A DNA stretch of 64,000 nucleotides from an uncultured Alistipes sp. (lineage in GTDB: Bacteria; Bacteroidota; Bacteroidia; Bacteroidales; Rikenellaceae). The DNA is taken from NCBI GenBank assembly GCA_947364365.1, contig CANASP010000006.1, positions 47,073 through 111,072 on the forward strand. Direction: 5' to 3'. The notes below the pieces were generated by a model, which saw nothing but the letters and a program-made list of their open reading frames with translations, ran no database searches and was not told the origin of the DNA. Shown piece by piece: positions 61,451-64,000 of this stretch. A program made the position numbers and the translations under genes. Position 1 is the stretch's first letter, and every line of letters begins with the position of its first letter.

Positions 61451-62989
61451 TTACCGCCCCCACGTCTCGCGGTCGAGCGACCGGTAGTTGATCGCCTCGG
61501 CGATATCCGACAGCTCGATCCGCTCGCGCCCAGCCAGGTCGGCGATCGTCCGCGCCACCTTCAGGATGCGGTCGTAGGCGCGCGCCGAAAGCGCGAGCCG
61601 CTCCATCGCCCGCCGAAGCAGCGCGGCCGACGCTTCGTCCAGAGGACAATAGCGGCGCAGCATCGCGCTGTTCATCATCGCGTTGGTGTAGACGCCCTCG
61701 ATCCCCCCGAACCGTTCGCGCTGCACCGCACGGGCCTTCGTGACCCGCTCGCGGATCGCGGCGCTCGGCTCGCCGGGCGTCGCCTCGGACAGCTCGGCAG
61801 GCGTCACGGGGGTCACCTCGATATGCAAGTCGATGCGGTCCATCAACGGACCCGAAATCCGCCCCATGTAGCGGTGCACCGTCCCCGGCGAGCAGGTGCA
61901 CTCCTTGTCGGGGTGGTTGTAATAGCCGCACGGGCAGGGATTCATCGCCGCCACCAACGTGAAATTGGCGGGATACTCCACGCTGTAGCGCGCCCGCGCC
62001 ACGGTGATGCGCTTGTTCTCCAGCGGCTGGCGCAACACCTCCAGCACGCTGCGCCCGAACTCGGGCAGCTCGTCCAGGAACAGCACGCCGTTGTGGGCCA
62101 GCGACACCTCGCCCGGCCGCGGCGACTGCCCGCCGCCGATGATCGCCACCTGCGAGGCGAGGTGGTGCGGCGCGCGGAACGGCCGGCGGGTCATCAGGCC
62201 GCTCTCGGCGCCGATCTTCCCCGCCACGGAGTGGATCTTGGTCGTCTCCAGCGCCTCCTCGCGCGTCAGCGGCGGCAGAATGGTCGGCATGCGGCTCGCC
62301 AGCATCGTCTTGCCCGAGCCCGGGGCCCCGATCATCAGCACGTTGTGGCCGCCCGCCGCCGCGATCTCCAGCGCCCGCTTGGCGTGGACCTGGCCCTTCA
62401 CGTCGGCGAAATCCTCGGCATAGCACCCCGCCGGCGACTCCTTCGCCGCCGACGGCTCCGCCGCGGGTTCGATCGTCTCGTCGCCGTTGAGGTAGGCGAC
62501 CACCTGCCGCAGACTCCCGACGCCCACCACCTCGATCCCGTCGACCACGGCCGCCTCGGCGACGTTGGCCACGGGCAGCACCAGCCGCCCGAGCCCTTCG
62601 GCACGCGCCCGGAGCGCCAGCGGCAGCACGCCACGCACGGGCTTGACCGAGCCGTCGAGCGACAGTTCGCCGGCGAACATCGTCCCTTCGACCGCCCCGG
62701 TCTCCACACGCCCCATCGCCGCGAGAATCCCCACGGCGATCGGCAGGTCGAAACCGGCCCCCTCTTTCCGGAGGTCGGCCGGCGCGAGGTTGACGACGAC
62801 CTTCTTGCCCGACATCCGCTCGCCCGAGTTCTCGAACGCCGCGCGGATGCGCTGCTCGCTCTCCTTGACGGCGTTGTCGGGCAGCCCCACCAGATAGAGG
62901 CCCAGACCGCCCCCGGCGATGTTCACCTCCACGGCGACCGCCACGGCATCGATCCCGACCAAGGCTCCTGCGTAGGTTCTTACGAACAT
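61451..62989 (-). CDS. YifB-family Mg-chelatase-like AAA+ ATPase (ComM)
   Basis: 512 residues. The N-terminal ChlI-like domain contains VEVNIAGGGLGLYLVGLPD and NLAPADLRKEGAGFDLPIA. The Walker A is MIGAPGSGKTMLASRMP near 216, with the Walker B region GVLFLDELPEF. The C-terminal Mg_chelatase_C helix bundle ends AEAINYRSLDRE. E. coli and Vibrio relatives (YifB, ComM) act as branch-migration helicases in transformation. The role here is unproven. It follows dnaB by 43 bases. Confidence 0.93.
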   Translation of the reverse strand: MFVRTYAGALVGIDAVAVAVEVNIAGGGLGLYLVGLPDNAVKESEQRIRAAFENSGERMSGKKVVVNLAPADLRKEGAGFDLPIAVGILAAMGRVETGAVEGTMFAGELSLDGSVKPVRGVLPLALRARAEGLGRLVLPVANVAEAAVVDGIEVVGVGSLRQVVAYLNGDETIEPAAEPSAAKESPAGCYAEDFADVKGQVHAKRALEIAAAGGHNVLMIGAPGSGKTMLASRMPTILPPLTREEALETTKIHSVAGKIGAESGLMTRRPFRAPHHLASQVAIIGGGQSPRPGEVSLAHNGVLFLDELPEFGRSVLEVLRQPLENKRITVARARYSVEYPANFTLVAAMNPCPCGYYNHPDKECTCSPGTVHRYMGRISGPLMDRIDLHIEVTPVTPAELSEATPGEPSAAIRERVTKARAVQRERFGGIEGVYTNAMMNSAMLRRYCPLDEASAALLRRAMERLALSARAYDRILKVARTIADLAGRERIELSDIAEAINYRSLDRETWGR

Positions 62990-63032
62990 GCTCTTATCGT
63001 TCTAATTCGGTTTCGTCTCGACAGCCGCCCCG

Positions 63033-64000
63033 TCAGAACGGCACCTCGTCGTTCAGCGCCGGGGGATTGATGTCGAACTCGCCGCCGCCCGTTGCCGAGC
63101 CCAGTCCGCCGGCCATCGCCAGACCGTTCGAACCGCTGGCGTAGTCGTCGTAGGCCTGCTGGCTGTCGGCCGCCTGGGCCGGGGGCAACATGGCGTCGTC
63201 CATGTCGGCGAAGCGCGCCTGCTCCTTGAGGAAGCGCAGGTTGACATCGCACACGGCGCCGTTACGGTGCTTGGCGATGATGATCTCGGCCATGCCGGCC
63301 GTGGGCATGCCGTTCTCGTCCTGGTTGATGCCGTAGTACTCGGGGCGGTGGATGAAGGCCACGATGTCGGCGTCCTGCTCGATGGCGCCCGACTCGCGGA
63401 GGTCCGACAGCTGGGGGCGCTTCGAGCCGCCGCGCATCTCCGTGGCGCGGCTCAGCTGCGAGAGGGCGATCATCGGCACGTTCAGCTCCTTGGCGATGGC
63501 CTTGAGCGTGCGCGAGATGAAGGCCACCTCCTGCTCGCGGTTGCCCTTCGAATCCTGGTTGCCGGTCATCAGCTGGAGGTAGTCGATGATGATGATCTTG
63601 ATGTCGTTGTGGATCTTCAGACGGCGCGCCTTCGAGCGGAACTCGAAGACCGACAGCGCCGGCGTGTCGTCGATGAACAGCGGCGCGGCGCCCAGCGGCT
63701 TGGTCGCCGCCTCCAGATGACGCCACTGCTCGGGCGTCAGACGGCCCGACTTCACGTCGTTGCCCGAAAGGCCCGTCTCGGCGATGATCAGACGCATCAT
63801 CAGCTGCACGGCCGACATTTCGAGCGAGAAGAAGGCCACCCCCTGCTCGTGGTCGACGGCCATGTTGCGGGCCATCGACAGCACGAAGGCGGTCTTACCC
63901 ATCGACGGACGGGCCGCGATGATGATCAGGTCGGACAGCTGCCACCCCAGCGTCACGCGGTCGATGGCCATGAAGCCCGACGGCACGCCGTTGAAGGCGC
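63033..64000 (-). CDS. dnaB: Replicative DNA helicase DnaB, C-terminal part
   Basis: The gene runs off the right edge; about 322 codons are visible. The RecA-like domain shows Walker A in IIIAARPSMGKTAFVLSMAR and Walker B in IKIIIIDYLQLM. SRTLKAIAKELNVPMIALSQ and SDLRESGAIEQDADIVAFIH are DnaB motifs. The C-terminal tail is Ala/Gly/Ser-rich and ends ALNDEVPF, a short acidic-hydrophobic end reminiscent of a single-stranded-binding-protein tip. No intein or insertion is seen in the visible part. Confidence 0.96.
   Translation of the reverse strand, partial: AFNGVPSGFMAIDRVTLGWQLSDLIIIAARPSMGKTAFVLSMARNMAVDHEQGVAFFSLEMSAVQLMMRLIIAETGLSGNDVKSGRLTPEQWRHLEAATKPLGAAPLFIDDTPALSVFEFRSKARRLKIHNDIKIIIIDYLQLMTGNQDSKGNREQEVAFISRTLKAIAKELNVPMIALSQLSRATEMRGGSKRPQLSDLRESGAIEQDADIVAFIHRPEYYGINQDENGMPTAGMAEIIIAKHRNGAVCDVNLRFLKEQARFADMDDAMLPPAQAADSQQAYDDYASGSNGLAMAGGLGSATGGGEFDINPPALNDEVPF

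Noticed and set aside
60131-63070. 979-codon plus-strand frame opposite murG and yifB
   Set aside because: It has no domain or motif and is the mirror of well-supported minus-strand genes. It also crosses repeat copy E.
1-64000. tRNA, rRNA, prophage, integrase or transposase genes
   Set aside because: None could be recognised by eye. Clover-leaf tRNA patterns, transposase DDE motifs and integrase motifs were not found in the translated frames or intergenic gaps.

Overview
The window looks like chromosomal DNA from a GC-rich member of the Bacteroidales, most likely Alistipes or another Rikenellaceae. Promoters fit the Bacteroidetes pattern (TTG, about 20 bp, then TAnnTTTG). Start codons lack Shine-Dalgarno sequences and usually follow A-rich stretches. 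Bacteroidetes-specific families are present (GldE, DUF3098, DUF4270, DUF4837). The genus is an inference; no rRNA or tRNA gene was found to confirm it. I saw no prophage, insertion sequence, CRISPR array or defence locus. Nearly everything is core genome.

Layout. (1) 1-13187, minus strand: the str/S10/spc ribosomal clusters, from rpsL, rpsG and fusA through rpsJ to rplO and a partial secY. They are interrupted between rpsN and rpsH by a 585-bp hairpin-rich gap that contains a good promoter firing into rpsH. (2) 13492-14266, minus: a small membrane protein and a lipoprotein of unknown function. (3) 14425-25283, plus: leuS, a secreted esterase, a GH20 hexosaminidase, prfA, a small plug/TonB_C protein, menA, xseA, xseB and a methyltransferase. 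(4) 25675-28711: rplS (minus), then surE and a two-component pair (plus). (5) 29033-35526: a cardiolipin synthase and a DUF4837 lipoprotein (minus), a polysaccharide deacetylase and efp (plus), and a RelA/SpoT protein (minus). (6) 35660-37977, minus: a sugar MFS transporter and a polyprenyl diphosphate synthase. (7) 38068-52125, plus: a YfhO-like protein, ftsX, DUF3098, uppP, truB, queA, a GT5 N-domain protein, DUF4270, topA, a C1 peptidase and a surface-antigen barrel protein. (8) 52392-64000, minus: a phosphopantetheinyl transferase, gldE, ftsZ, ftsA, ftsQ, murC, murG, yifB and a partial dnaB.

Functional links. Envelope and division genes dominate the second half (murG, murC, ftsQ, ftsA, ftsZ, ftsX, uppP, gldE). 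The polyprenyl synthase and MenA could both serve menaquinone synthesis. The esterase and GH20 suggest periplasmic glycan trimming.

The most unusual signals are non-coding. There is the structured gap inside the ribosomal cluster. A dispersed, partly palindromic intergenic repeat occurs at five sites. An 88-bp tandem repeat has its motif reappearing 37 kb away. Tandem palindromic repeats upstream of the DUF4837 gene each carry a promoter-like element. A 14-bp perfect inverted repeat sits across the prfA promoter. Protein oddities are a long charged insertion in FtsQ, a low-complexity insertion in the phosphopantetheinyl transferase, a RelA/SpoT protein with a degenerate hydrolase motif, and an N-terminally extended SecY.
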